Source: Solea solea (taxonomy: Eukaryota; Chordata; Actinopteri; Pleuronectiformes; Soleidae). From it: a stretch of DNA of 64,000 bases. Below are positions 25,783-34,510 of the stretch, piece after piece. Within the stretch, counting starts at the first letter, position 1, and each line of letters opens with the position of its first letter. A model generated the notes under the pieces. That model worked only from the letters and a program-made list of their open reading frames with translations. It was not told the DNA's origin and did not search any database. A program made the position numbers and the translations under genes. The DNA lies in NCBI RefSeq assembly GCF_958295425.1, contig NC_081138.1, forward strand, positions 24,223,886 to 24,287,885, read 5' to 3'.

Positions 25783-27285
25783 CTACAGGTTAGCCGAGCA
25801 CTGTGGAGACAATATAGGACACTCGCTGAGGAGCTTGATGTTCTGATCGTTAGTCACATCCAAACTGTTGTCAGTGATTAACATTGAGGCTTTAGGCAGC
25901 CTCAGTAGGAATGTATACATGGATCCAATTCTGCCGAAACCTTGCATCTCACGTTTCGGTCGCCATCTGTAACGGTCCACAGTGTACTCGGTGGTCACCT
26001 GTCTGCTGAGGGTGAACACGGAGTCTCCTCTCACCACAGCAGTGAGCAGTGAGCCCTTACTGTTCCCATACTGGCCGGACATGGCCGTCCACTGTCCAGA
26101 GGTCAGACTGTAGCAGTCGATCACACACCGCAAGAAGTCCTCGCAGGGTCCATTTCGCATCACGTACAGGTTGTCATTATGGGCCACCATATAAATCCCA
26201 TAACTGTGCTGGCGTACCAGTGTGGTGACCAGAAGCCACTGATCTGGTTTAGACGTGTATTCAAAGATATCTGTGGCCCCTTGTCCTCGCCATAGACAGA
26301 TAAACATCCTGTTCATGGCTACAGCAGAGGCCACTGAGGCTGCAGGGAAAGGGAGTGCAGACACAAAACTCCAGCTCCCATCAGACACTTGGTACCTCTC
26401 CACAGACGACATGGCCTTCTTGTTGTACTCCCCTCCTACAGCATACAGGCAGTCCTCATGTCCTATCAGAGTGAGGTTGTAGCGCAGTTGCTGGGGGCCA
26501 CAGATGGTCGACCATGCGTTTGTTTCAGGGTCGTAGCAGAAACCCGTCTCGACCACCTTCTTGCTCACATCATGCACCCCTCCAATTATGTAGAGTCTGT
26601 TCTGGAGAACGGCCACACCTGCCATGGTGGTGCTGGTGCTCGCGGGGAGATGTGTCAGGACCTTCCACTCTCTGGGCTCTTCCTCCAGGTACCAGACCGT
26701 CCTCTGGACGTCCGGCAGCAGCTCTGTGGACGGAGAGTGGCTGCACACAGCCATGTAGCTGCTCGGCAGAAGAGATTGGATGTAGTCGACCAGCTTGTTG
26801 GGTAGAGTGTGAAGTTCGTCCCTCAGGTCTGCGTACATGTCTCTGATGAACAAGGCTGAGCTGTGGGACAGCTCCCACACACCATAGGTGGCTGCTGTAT
26901 GGTACATGAGCAAACAGTTTTCAGAGTTGATGACATTGATCAAGTGCTTGGTGAGGGCCGACACCTGCAGAAAAGCCGTACACTCAATGGCTTCCACTAT
27001 CTGGTCACTGTTGAGCGCTGGCCGCTCCCCGTCCAGGACTCGCAGCAAGACCGAGAAACCCAGAACTCCGACACATTGCAGTTGAATCTCTTCTTTCTGG
27101 CACTCTATCATCCCTGACTGGAACAATGCCCTGAAGTACTCACAGTTCTCAGCCAGAGTGCCTCTGTCCACAAAGAAAGAGTTGCCAGTAATGTTGATCC
27201 TCAGCCTGTGTGGTGGTGGTGGTGGTGGTGGCGGCGGCTTAGAGTCGCTGGACTCCATCACCTCCTCTTTGTTGCACAGCTTCAT
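25783..27285 (-). CDS. kbtbd13: Kelch repeat and BTB domain-containing protein 13, single exon
   Basis: An uninterrupted 500-residue frame; human KBTBD13 is also single-exon (458 residues). The BTB domain covers about residues 25-135 (ENCEYFRALFQSGM; FSVLLRVLDGERPAL; VEAIECTAFLQVSALTKHLI). Kelch repeats follow from about 210 (LYIIGGVHDVSKKVVETGFC; DCLYAVGGEYNKKAMSSVER; SYGIYMVAHNDNLYVMRNGP). Human KBTBD13 is a CUL3 ubiquitin-ligase adaptor and an actin-binding regulator of muscle relaxation, mutated in nemaline myopathy 6. The fish protein begins with an extra roughly 20-residue leader containing a nine-Pro run, encoded by a GGT/TGG microsatellite (about 27206-27237). The position beside ubap1l matches human 15q22. 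The first ATG gives this leader; there is no later methionine before the BTB core, so the start is well supported. Confidence 0.95.
   Translation of the reverse strand: MKLCNKEEVMESSDSKPPPPPPPPPHRLRINITGNSFFVDRGTLAENCEYFRALFQSGMIECQKEEIQLQCVGVLGFSVLLRVLDGERPALNSDQIVEAIECTAFLQVSALTKHLINVINSENCLLMYHTAATYGVWELSHSSALFIRDMYADLRDELHTLPNKLVDYIQSLLPSSYMAVCSHSPSTELLPDVQRTVWYLEEEPREWKVLTHLPASTSTTMAGVAVLQNRLYIIGGVHDVSKKVVETGFCYDPETNAWSTICGPQQLRYNLTLIGHEDCLYAVGGEYNKKAMSSVERYQVSDGSWSFVSALPFPAASVASAVAMNRMFICLWRGQGATDIFEYTSKPDQWLLVTTLVRQHSYGIYMVAHNDNLYVMRNGPCEDFLRCVIDCYSLTSGQWTAMSGQYGNSKGSLLTAVVRGDSVFTLSRQVTTEYTVDRYRWRPKREMQGFGRIGSMYTFLLRLPKASMLITDNSLDVTNDQNIKLLSECPILSPQCSANL
27206..27237 (-). repeat. Coding (GGT)n microsatellite, polyproline of kbtbd13
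   Basis: TGG/TGGC repeat in the first 25 codons of kbtbd13, read on the minus strand as nine consecutive Pro codons. Likely length-polymorphic. Confidence 0.9.
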
Positions 27286-28640
27286 GACATCTCCTGCTCA
27301 GAGTCTGACCCAGACCATTTACACTGTCTCACCACTCACTCACTCCCTGGCAGAGTGAATGCCTCCTGTCCAGCTCTGAGGACAGACTCTATACATAGCA
27401 GGCAGACATGTGACGCGATTCAGGAGCTGGATAATTGCAGGGTCGCTGAAAGTGTGCTGATGATTCATATTGCTCTTTGTTTGTGGTTGACAGCTGTGGG
27501 ACAGCTGAAGATTTGCCCTTGAGCAGGTCGCTCCTCTTGATTACAATATAGATGCCAGCCATTGAAACTCACAAGGACATGCAGGACTTATTACTATTCT
27601 TGTTTATATTAGTGACATAAACTATTATTACTCCTTGTTGATGCTGTCCTGTTGCACGGAGGCAGTGGTGCTTTCTTAACCAATAATGAAATATGTATGT
27701 TCTTGACTGTGTCAAAGAAAAATTAAACAACTAGTGCTTCAAGTGGCACGGACTGGACGGACACTCTCATGCACCTGTGCACCCAATTGTTGGCTGGCTA
27801 TGTGAGGACATAGCTCTGGGAAGAGTTCTGGATGTAAAGGAAGCTGCTGTTGCTTTCTGTGTCCAGTGGGTGGCGCCAGAGTCAGGCCTCCAATCATCCA
27901 CTTTAACTAGTTAAAGACAGAGGGCGACATCAGACATGACATGATGTGTTCCGTGCAGGAAGTTTGGTAAACAAAGTACAGACGAGTCACACTGTACTTC
28001 TCATTATTATGCACCTGTATAACATAGTGGTGCTGTGACTTTGATTGTATATTGCTGTCATGATGCGTTCAAGACACAAGGTGTAAGTTACAGTAGAAAT
28101 TTGGCACGTGCAAAATACCCCTCCAAAAAGCCACTAAATTCAAAATGGCCAACTTCCTGTTGTTTTAATCCAATTACAGTGAGGAATGTGATCATTCTCC
28201 TTCTTCCCAGAATACATATTTAGATTTAGATTATTTATTGGTGATTTACGATTGTATCATCTGCTGAGTTACAGTGTGAGTGTCAGATACTTCAATGAGC
28301 ACAGTTTTCAGTATTATAATGGTACGTTGCCACAACAAGACTCCATAAGGCTGTAAACTGTCTGATAAAAACTGTTAATAAAAAAAACTGTAAAAAATGT
28401 TGTGTTACTCTTCTTTACATATTAAAACTGGATGCAACTGAGCTGTAGAGTAAAAATCATCTAAGAAAGCAAATGAGTATATTTTACAAAATACAGATTA
28501 GACAGATCCTTTAAAAAACAAAGACATAAGTGCTGCGAATGAACTGTAATGTCATCGTATCTAATCAAATTTCTCTACATAAGTACTATGAATTGTGTCA
28601 AATATGTTGAGATTATCATTGAATCTGCAATCTCAACTCT
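27286..28640. other. kbtbd13 - slc51b intergenic region
   Basis: Contains the kbtbd13 upstream region and the slc51b-like 3' UTR. No coding exon recognised. AT-rich, with no clear transposon termini. RASL12, which lies between these genes in human, was not detected here. Confidence 0.5.
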
Positions 28641-30557
28641 TCACTCCACTGTCTTCACTTCATCTTGAGTGTACATCTCAGCCTCTGACTCCAGTGACTG
28701 TTTCTTCTCCTCCTCCTCCTCCTCCTCTTCCTTCTCCTCCTCTTTCTTCTCCTCCTCTTTCTTCCCCTCCTCCTCCTGCTTCTGTTCTTCAGGATCCGGG
28801 TACAGGCAGGAGGTGTTGCCATCTTTCCACGTGACCACAATTCTTCCCGCCCTGAGCGGGTCCACTTCTCCGTTGCCAGGAGATGGCGGTGAGGCTTTGC
28901 AGTTGCTATCATCTTTGTGGAGTGAGGTCATCTGCAGCCTCTCATCTTCGTTCTTCTCAATCGCGGATGACGCTGCTGCCGCTGCCTTGTACTTAGCTAT
29001 CTTTTTTCTGTTCCTGTGGGGGGAAAAAAAGGAAGGAAACAGTCGCCTGTCACCGGCTTTCAAAATGATGTGACACACGACATGTTTTGCCATCAACAAT
29101 GGTGTAATGTTAGGTCATACTTGTTGGCCATGGCTCCCATCCCCAGCAGCAGAAAACCAACAAGAAGGCAGACGAAAGACAGTCCCAGCAGCACAAACTT
29201 CCATGTGGTTGCTGCGATAGGAAGAATAGAACACTTTGGTGAACAAGCAGTGTGGTATTACATCCTCGCCACCTCTATGAAAACATCCATCTTCTACCAC
29301 TTCATCCTCCACATGAAGGTTGTGGGGACCCTGGGGTTCACCCTGGACAAGTCATCAGTCCATCACAGGGCCACACAGAGACAAACAACCATCCACTCTC
29401 ACACTACTGTCAATTTAGAGTGTCCAATTTGCCCAAATCTGCATGTTTTTGTATTCAGTTCTTTAGGAAAAGAGGTGAGGAACTTCCTTTCAGAGCCTCG
29501 CGGATGTTTGAAACCACTGAGTGACCAGTGTCTGACAGTGTCAGCAGATGAATGGAGATGCCACATGATCCTTTTCAACACAGTCTTGACAGATTAGATT
29601 ATCAATGACATAATGATATGACTTTGTCAGAGCACGTACGGTCCTCTGTGCGATGAAACCAGCGGAGATACGCTTTTGTTTCTTCTGTCATGCCCTCCAT
29701 CTCATCTGGATGCTCCTCAGCAAACTCGTCTGGATCAGCAGAGGCCCTCCTGAGTCCTGAAGCACAAGTTTAAAGGGATGAGATTGTTTGAGGTACTAAT
29801 CCATCACTCTACCTGAGAGACAGATGGACACAAGTAAAAAAAAGTTATTGCAATTTGAGTCTTTTCTAACTGGAAACTGATGTTTGTGTCAGTTTGTAAC
29901 CACTCACTCACTGTAACCAGACACTTGCCTGTCTTGTGCTGGTTCTTGGTGCAGAGGGTGCCAATATGCAACACAAGTAAACGTTCCTTTTAATAAAGCC
30001 CAATAATTCTACTTTTACTTTCTCCCTTACTTACGGAGTTTTTCTTGGCAGATGTCGCCCTCGTCCAAAGACCTCCACTTTGAGTGTTTGCTCTTTAGAC
30101 TCAGAGTCAGGTGTTGGCCGTCCACTGCCAGCAGCATTGACATGTTCCTGCTCATGAGTCTGTCCCTGTCACAGTCCCACATTAACCCTGCAGCCTCCTC
30201 ATCCGGCCCCCCACAGGACCTGGTCCAGACTGGCTTCATCTGCTGCGCTGACAAACACCTGGACGAGCCGATACACATCAACATTCCCTGACCGATCCAG
30301 ACCCACTGCTGGAACTCAGAGTCCGGGTTGCACCTCTTCAGCAGGACTGGACTTGTCGCTGAGTCCTCCAGACACAGGCTGTGGTGGGTGTTGTAGATCA
30401 TGAACGCTCTCCCCCCTACAGAGTAACAGGTGTTTTTTTTGTTTGTTTTTTTTAAATCAAATTATACAAATATATGAAGCATAAATCATAAATGTGATAG
30501 AAAGAGCATCATTTTACCTGACAGGAGGAGGAACAGCAGGATCCCGACACTAAACAT
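28641..30557 (-). CDS. slc51b: Ricin-B lectin / organic solute transporter beta-like fusion protein, 5 coding exons
   Basis: Exons in order: 30557-30518, 30415-30035, 29756-29640, 29211-29121 and 29013-28641. All are GT-AG and in phase: 1002 nt, 333 residues. Residues 1-17 (MFSVGILLFLLLSGGRA) are a signal peptide. About 18-140 are a ricin-B-type lectin domain like the N-terminus of mannose receptors (FMIYNTHHSLCLEDS, FQQWVWIGQGMLMCIGSSRC, LMWDCDRD, WRSLDEGDICQ). After an acidic linker comes LRWFHRTEDPTTWKF, which aligns with human OST-beta LWFFRVEDASPWN. Then a transmembrane helix at about 182-203, a basic stop (NKNRKKIAKYK), and a cytosolic tail with GRIVVTWKDGNTSCLYPDPE and a poly-Glu run. 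OST-beta (SLC51B) is the one-pass N-out subunit that pairs with SLC51A to export bile acids and steroids. The place next to kbtbd13 fits human 15q22. The lectin part is unexpected; an alternative is a lectin receptor with chance similarity. A 5' UTR exon probably ends at 31592. Confidence 0.8.
28705..28775 (-). repeat. Coding (GAG/GAA)n tract, poly-Glu of the slc51b-like gene
   Basis: TCC/TCT-rich repeat on the plus strand, read on the minus strand as mixed Glu/Lys codons ([20 protein letters not shown]). The antisense frame would be poly-Ser and is not a gene. Confidence 0.9.
29294..29452 (-). mobile_element. SINE fragment in an slc51b intron
   Basis: The minus strand reads AAAAACATGCAGATTTGGGC, AATTGGACACTCTAAATTGA, GTGAGAGTGGATGGTTGTTT and TTCATGTGGAGGATGAAGTG, the body of the same SINE family as 187-447. 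It lies between the linker and transmembrane exons. Confidence 0.8.
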
Positions 30558-30949
30558 ACCTAAAGAGGATAATGTACTGTTATTTAAAAAGCAGAGCAAT
30601 GTCAGTTTCTGAAATATATCTTTTGTAAGATTCATTATGTCGCTAAACTTCATTTAAGTAAAATAAATAAATAAAATTATACTGTGATGTAGGAAACTGT
30701 GTTAAAATAGTAGCATACATTTTTTCCACGAGCTGCGTGCATTTCACAGCAGTATGTACTCAATATATAATGCAACAATGCACCAAACCCCGCAAAAATA
30801 ATATAACCATAACTTTTATTTTGACTAAAGTGCTTCTCAGAACACTTGACTGAATACAATGATGATACGCAGGGTAAGGATAAAAGATTCAAATAACAAA
30901 CCATTAAAACAATCAATAAGACAAAGATATAAAATCAAAATAAATCAAA

Positions 30950-31262
30950 GCTTAAAATCATTGATTTCCTGATCTCCTCCGATACGGCTTTCCACAACTG
31001 GGGGACCAGAATGGGAGAGAGAGTTTTAGTTCTGAGGTTGGACCATGGAATTGCCAGTAATGATCTACCAGAGGCTCTCCTGTTGCATTTAGGCTCACCG
31101 GGGTCAGGAGGTCAGCTGTGTACTTAAGAGCCCTTATTCTCATACGAGCCTCAAAAACAATCATTATTACAATTTTGAAGGGTCGTAAAATCAGTGAAAT
31201 GTTTCTCCTTCTGTTGGACCTGGTGATGAATCTGGCTGCGGTGTTTTGAATGAACAGCATCT
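30950..31262 (-). mobile_element. Decayed L2/CR1-type LINE reverse-transcriptase tail
   Basis: On the minus strand, one frame reads IQNTAARFITRSNRRRN, then LKYTADLLTPVSLNAT. A neighbouring frame continues LAIPWSNLRTKTLSPILVP and QLWKAVSEEIRKS. This order (QN.AAR, Y..DLL.P, L.VP.S..RT, LW..V...IR) is the C-terminal reverse-transcriptase region of L2/CR1-type LINEs. Frame changes show it is dead. Confidence 0.55.
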
Positions 31263-32239
31263 TATTTTGTTGGAAGAGGCAGAAAAAAGTAATTTGCGGT
31301 AATCTGACTGGGATTAAAATAAATGCATGAATTTGTTTGTTTGTGTGCTCTTGACTACAACACTAAAGAAACATTGCACATGACTGTAAGACATGAAGCT
31401 TTATCAATATTACCAGAAGAAACCGTGTCTAAAACAACTTCCCTGATACAACGTCCACCAAAGTCTACGTCAATCATCTCAAATAAATGCTGACTACACA
31501 TTTACGACGCATAAACACTCAAAACTGGAATCATCGTGTGTTCTGTTCTAAAAAGAAACAAGACCTACGTATGTTTGAATGAGCTACTCACTTTTGTGAT
31601 GTTCTCTTTGTGGCCGAGACGACAAGAAGGTGACTTGTGAATGTCGAGCAGCAACAACAAAAGCCTTTCCAAAGTTCACGGGGAGGAGCTTGTGATCTTC
31701 ATATTGTAAAAGAACTGTAACAGACACTGTTAGTGAACAGGCGACTGATGATTATGCGCACATTTATGGAAGAAAGCCTTATCTTAACGAGATCTGATCT
31801 TAACAATCAGATCCGATTCAGTAATACCTGAACGTGATAGTACATCTGACTCACACAGTTGCTTTACTTCAAAGTGTAGACAGTTAAATGTCAGGTCTTT
31901 GACCTGGTGGCTTGGTTACTGTTTAGTTTATTTGCTGATAGTGAAGGTCTGTGACCCATCAGTCAAATGCCTACTTATGAACAACATACACATACACAGA
32001 GAGTGCTCGTGAATATTTTATTTTGTATAGTGGGCGTGTGGAGAGAAGAACCTCTGTGTCACTTATGGGACGGAGAGAATTATGTCAAATTTCATTAGGC
32101 GACTGGTTCTGATCAAACATGAGCATCAGTGAAGTGGGAAACTGTATTTCTCAGCTTCATTGAAAGGCATCGTCCGACTTATTTCACCAACCCAGAGACA
32201 TCATTGCATCAAAAATAGTTATGTTGTCAGATCTGTGCT

Positions 32240-32452
32240 CACCAGAGAGTGGGGAAGATTGGGGGTTTGATTCCAGCTCTGCTAGTCTATACACCGATGT
32301 GTCCTTGGACAAGGCACTTAACCCAAGTTGCTCCTGACGGCTGTGCATGTGAATGAAAGATGTGTGCTAAATGTGCTCTATGAATAGCAAAAGTGTAGTG
32401 TAAAGCAGCTTTGAGTGGTCGCTATAGACATTTATATACATTTACCATAAAG
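32240..32452 (+). mobile_element. tRNA-derived SINE, second family
   Basis: GGGGGTTTGATTCCAGC is a box-B-like promoter. It is followed by GTGTCCTTGGACAAGGCACT, TAACCCAAGTTGCTCC and the 3' block GTAAAGCAGCTTTGAGTGGT with TATAGACATTTATATACATT. An internally deleted copy lies at 57556-57722. Confidence 0.75.
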
Positions 32453-32526
32453 AACAAGTTTTAATGCAACAATATGTGGGTGATACTGAAGTGTATACTG
32501 TGTTCAGTGAATTTGTGTTAACACTG

Positions 32527-32640
32527 TTTTCTCCCGGTTCTCCAGTTCCCTCCCACAGTCCGAAATACAGAGACTCTTGTCTCTATATGTGGACCTGTAA
32601 TGGACTGGCGACCTGTCCAGGATCCAGAAGATGTGAGTGT
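32527..32640 (+). mobile_element. SINE fragment
   Basis: TCTCCCGGTTCTCC, TCCCTCCCACAGTCC and GGACTGGCGACCTGTCCAGG match the dispersed SINE body; rearranged relative to 187-447. Confidence 0.55.
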
Positions 32641-32756
32641 TAACACTCCCATCCCCAGTCCATCGTTAGCTCACATGGACACAGACATTGCTGTTTCACT
32701 CCTGCCTCATCTGGTAAGTTTGTGTCACAAGGGAATCTAAACTTCCCTTGTGACAC

Positions 32757-32990
32757 AATCTTGTATTGCGCACTAGTCTTTCCACACCTGCAATACTGTA
32801 CAGAGGTCTGGGGACACACTTACAAAACCACTACTTATCCCCGGTTTATACTCCAAAAAAAAGAGCCTTGAGAATTCTACACTATGCCAGTTACAGAGAA
32901 CATACAAATCAACCATTTATCAAATCAAAAATACTCAAATTATATGACTATATGGATCAGCAAGTCTTGTGTGCTGTGACGTAAAAATCA
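32757..32990 (+). mobile_element. Decayed non-LTR reverse-transcriptase fragment
   Basis: Translates PHLQYCTEVWGHTYKTT, then (after a 1-nt shift at an A8 run near 32855) RALRILHYASYREHTNQPF and SKILKLYDYMD. This is the characteristic C-terminal end of a teleost LINE reverse transcriptase. Confidence 0.65.
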
Positions 32991-33731
32991 CTAATTTTCT
33001 CTATATACGTCAGTATATCAGTTTGCAAAGCAACAGGAATCTAAAGAAGGTTAAATAAAGCAGCAAACTTAAGCTGCTTTTGATGAGTATATTAATAAGA
33101 TGAGACAAAGAAAGGCTTGAGACCGAGGCAGACTGTCAAATAAAATATAATTATTTATTACCACCACACCTGAATACATTAGTTCCTGCTGTGCACAGGT
33201 ATTCTCTTACATTTCTATCATGTTCAGGAAAGCAGAGGATTGCATCTGGCTGCTCACATGTTTAACTCGGACAGTAATTTCTAAATGAATGGCGTTCATG
33301 ATTTTTAAAACCCAAGCTACGAGGTAACAGAAATTTATTGTGTGAAGTGGTCGAATGACATTAAATATAACTGGACCTCCAACACTGGCAGAGTCACATG
33401 TGGGGAAGTGATGACACTGATGAGGAGCAGATGGAGTGAATTGAAGCTTGAGACTGATTACACACTGCAGCTTATGGAGGGAATGCGTCAAAGCACACTA
33501 GGGCCGTCACTTTTAATTCCGAAATTCAGATATCAGTTAGAAATTAAACCTTAAAATCCCGTCAGATTTAAAAAAAATATACAGCCCATCACAAAGCAAT
33601 TACATGGACGTGAAACGTCTGAAGAAGCTCAAAGGAATAACATATCACATGATATTTGCGCAAAATTGATTTTTGGAAAAAAAGTGACAGCCCTACACAC
33701 GCTTGGTCAGAACACCCTCACTGGCACAAAA

Positions 33732-34361
33732 CCCTGTTCAGACCTGGTATCATCTTCTGTCCTGAGAGATAAAATCACAAGTGACCAGCTCCAAGTACAA
33801 CAGTTCACACCAGGCATTAGCACGAGTTCTTCTTCTTTGGTGGTTTGCAGCAGTTAGTATATGTGATGTTGAATGTCTGCTTCTCTTGTCGCGTTTAGCT
33901 ACGCATCTTCTTGCACAACATGAGTCCTCCTTTGACCACTTGTGATCACAACTCCTCTCCTCACACAGTACGCAATAATACAGACATTGAGTTTCTGATT
34001 GTACGGATATGTGTATGTATAAGATTTCTGCCATTAGAACAGAGGTACCATGTTTTGATCAGTGTTAATATTATGGCTACAGCTACGAGTGCTGTAGAAA
34101 TACTCTCAGCTCTGTGTGTAACTGCAGCAGGTTGGAGTATATTAGGTGGTGAAGTGGACTTTAATGCATCCAGGACGGATTTGTGTTCACACATTTAAAA
34201 ACAATGAGGCCAAAAACGTCCCGAGAAACATAACTTCTGGATGTGGTTTTTGTGAGCGGATGTGAGGAAACACATGTGGGTGTGTGTAGACGTGAACTTA
34301 GAGCTGTCCACTTGCAATCAGAACATATTCAGAACGAATGTTCATACCGGGTCTGAGTGGG
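33732..34361. mobile_element. Non-autonomous DNA transposon with about 65-bp inverted ends
   Basis: The left end TGTTCAGACCTGGTATCATC...CACAAGTGACCAGCTC is matched by the inverted right end (reverse complement ACTCAGACCCGGTATGAACA...GCAAGTGGACAGCTCTAAG). Internal open frames have no transposase similarity. Confidence 0.65.
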
Positions 34362-34510
34362 GTCGTGATGATGTTTTGGCTCATCTGTGTCATCACCTGC
34401 AGGGAACAGTTGTGGCTGATTAGTTTTTCTGTTGCTGGCAGATGCAAATGACACATGAACAAATATCTGCCAAGCTGTAACCAGAGTGATCGGAGTGAGA
34501 TGAGCGTTTT

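Larger units (their letters stand above)
31593..34510. other. slc51b - uqcrfs1 gap filled with repeats
   Basis: No gene recognised. Holds the presumed slc51b-like promoter (31593 onward), a tRNA-derived SINE (32240-32452), a second SINE fragment (32527-32640), a 15-bp-stem hairpin (32721-32757), a LINE fragment (32757-32990) and a TIR element (33732-34361). Confidence 0.6.

Noticed and set aside
25263..25793. 176-codon open frame between ubap1l and kbtbd13
   Set aside because: AT-rich composition, no domain signature, and it runs into the kbtbd13 3' end; best explained as convergent 3' UTR sequence.
26389..27117. Several plus-strand open frames of 65-138 codons
   Set aside because: All are shadows of the kbtbd13 coding exon on the opposite strand.
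28669..29073. Plus-strand 134-codon open frame rich in serine
   Set aside because: It is the antisense of the poly-Glu tail exon of the slc51b-like gene.
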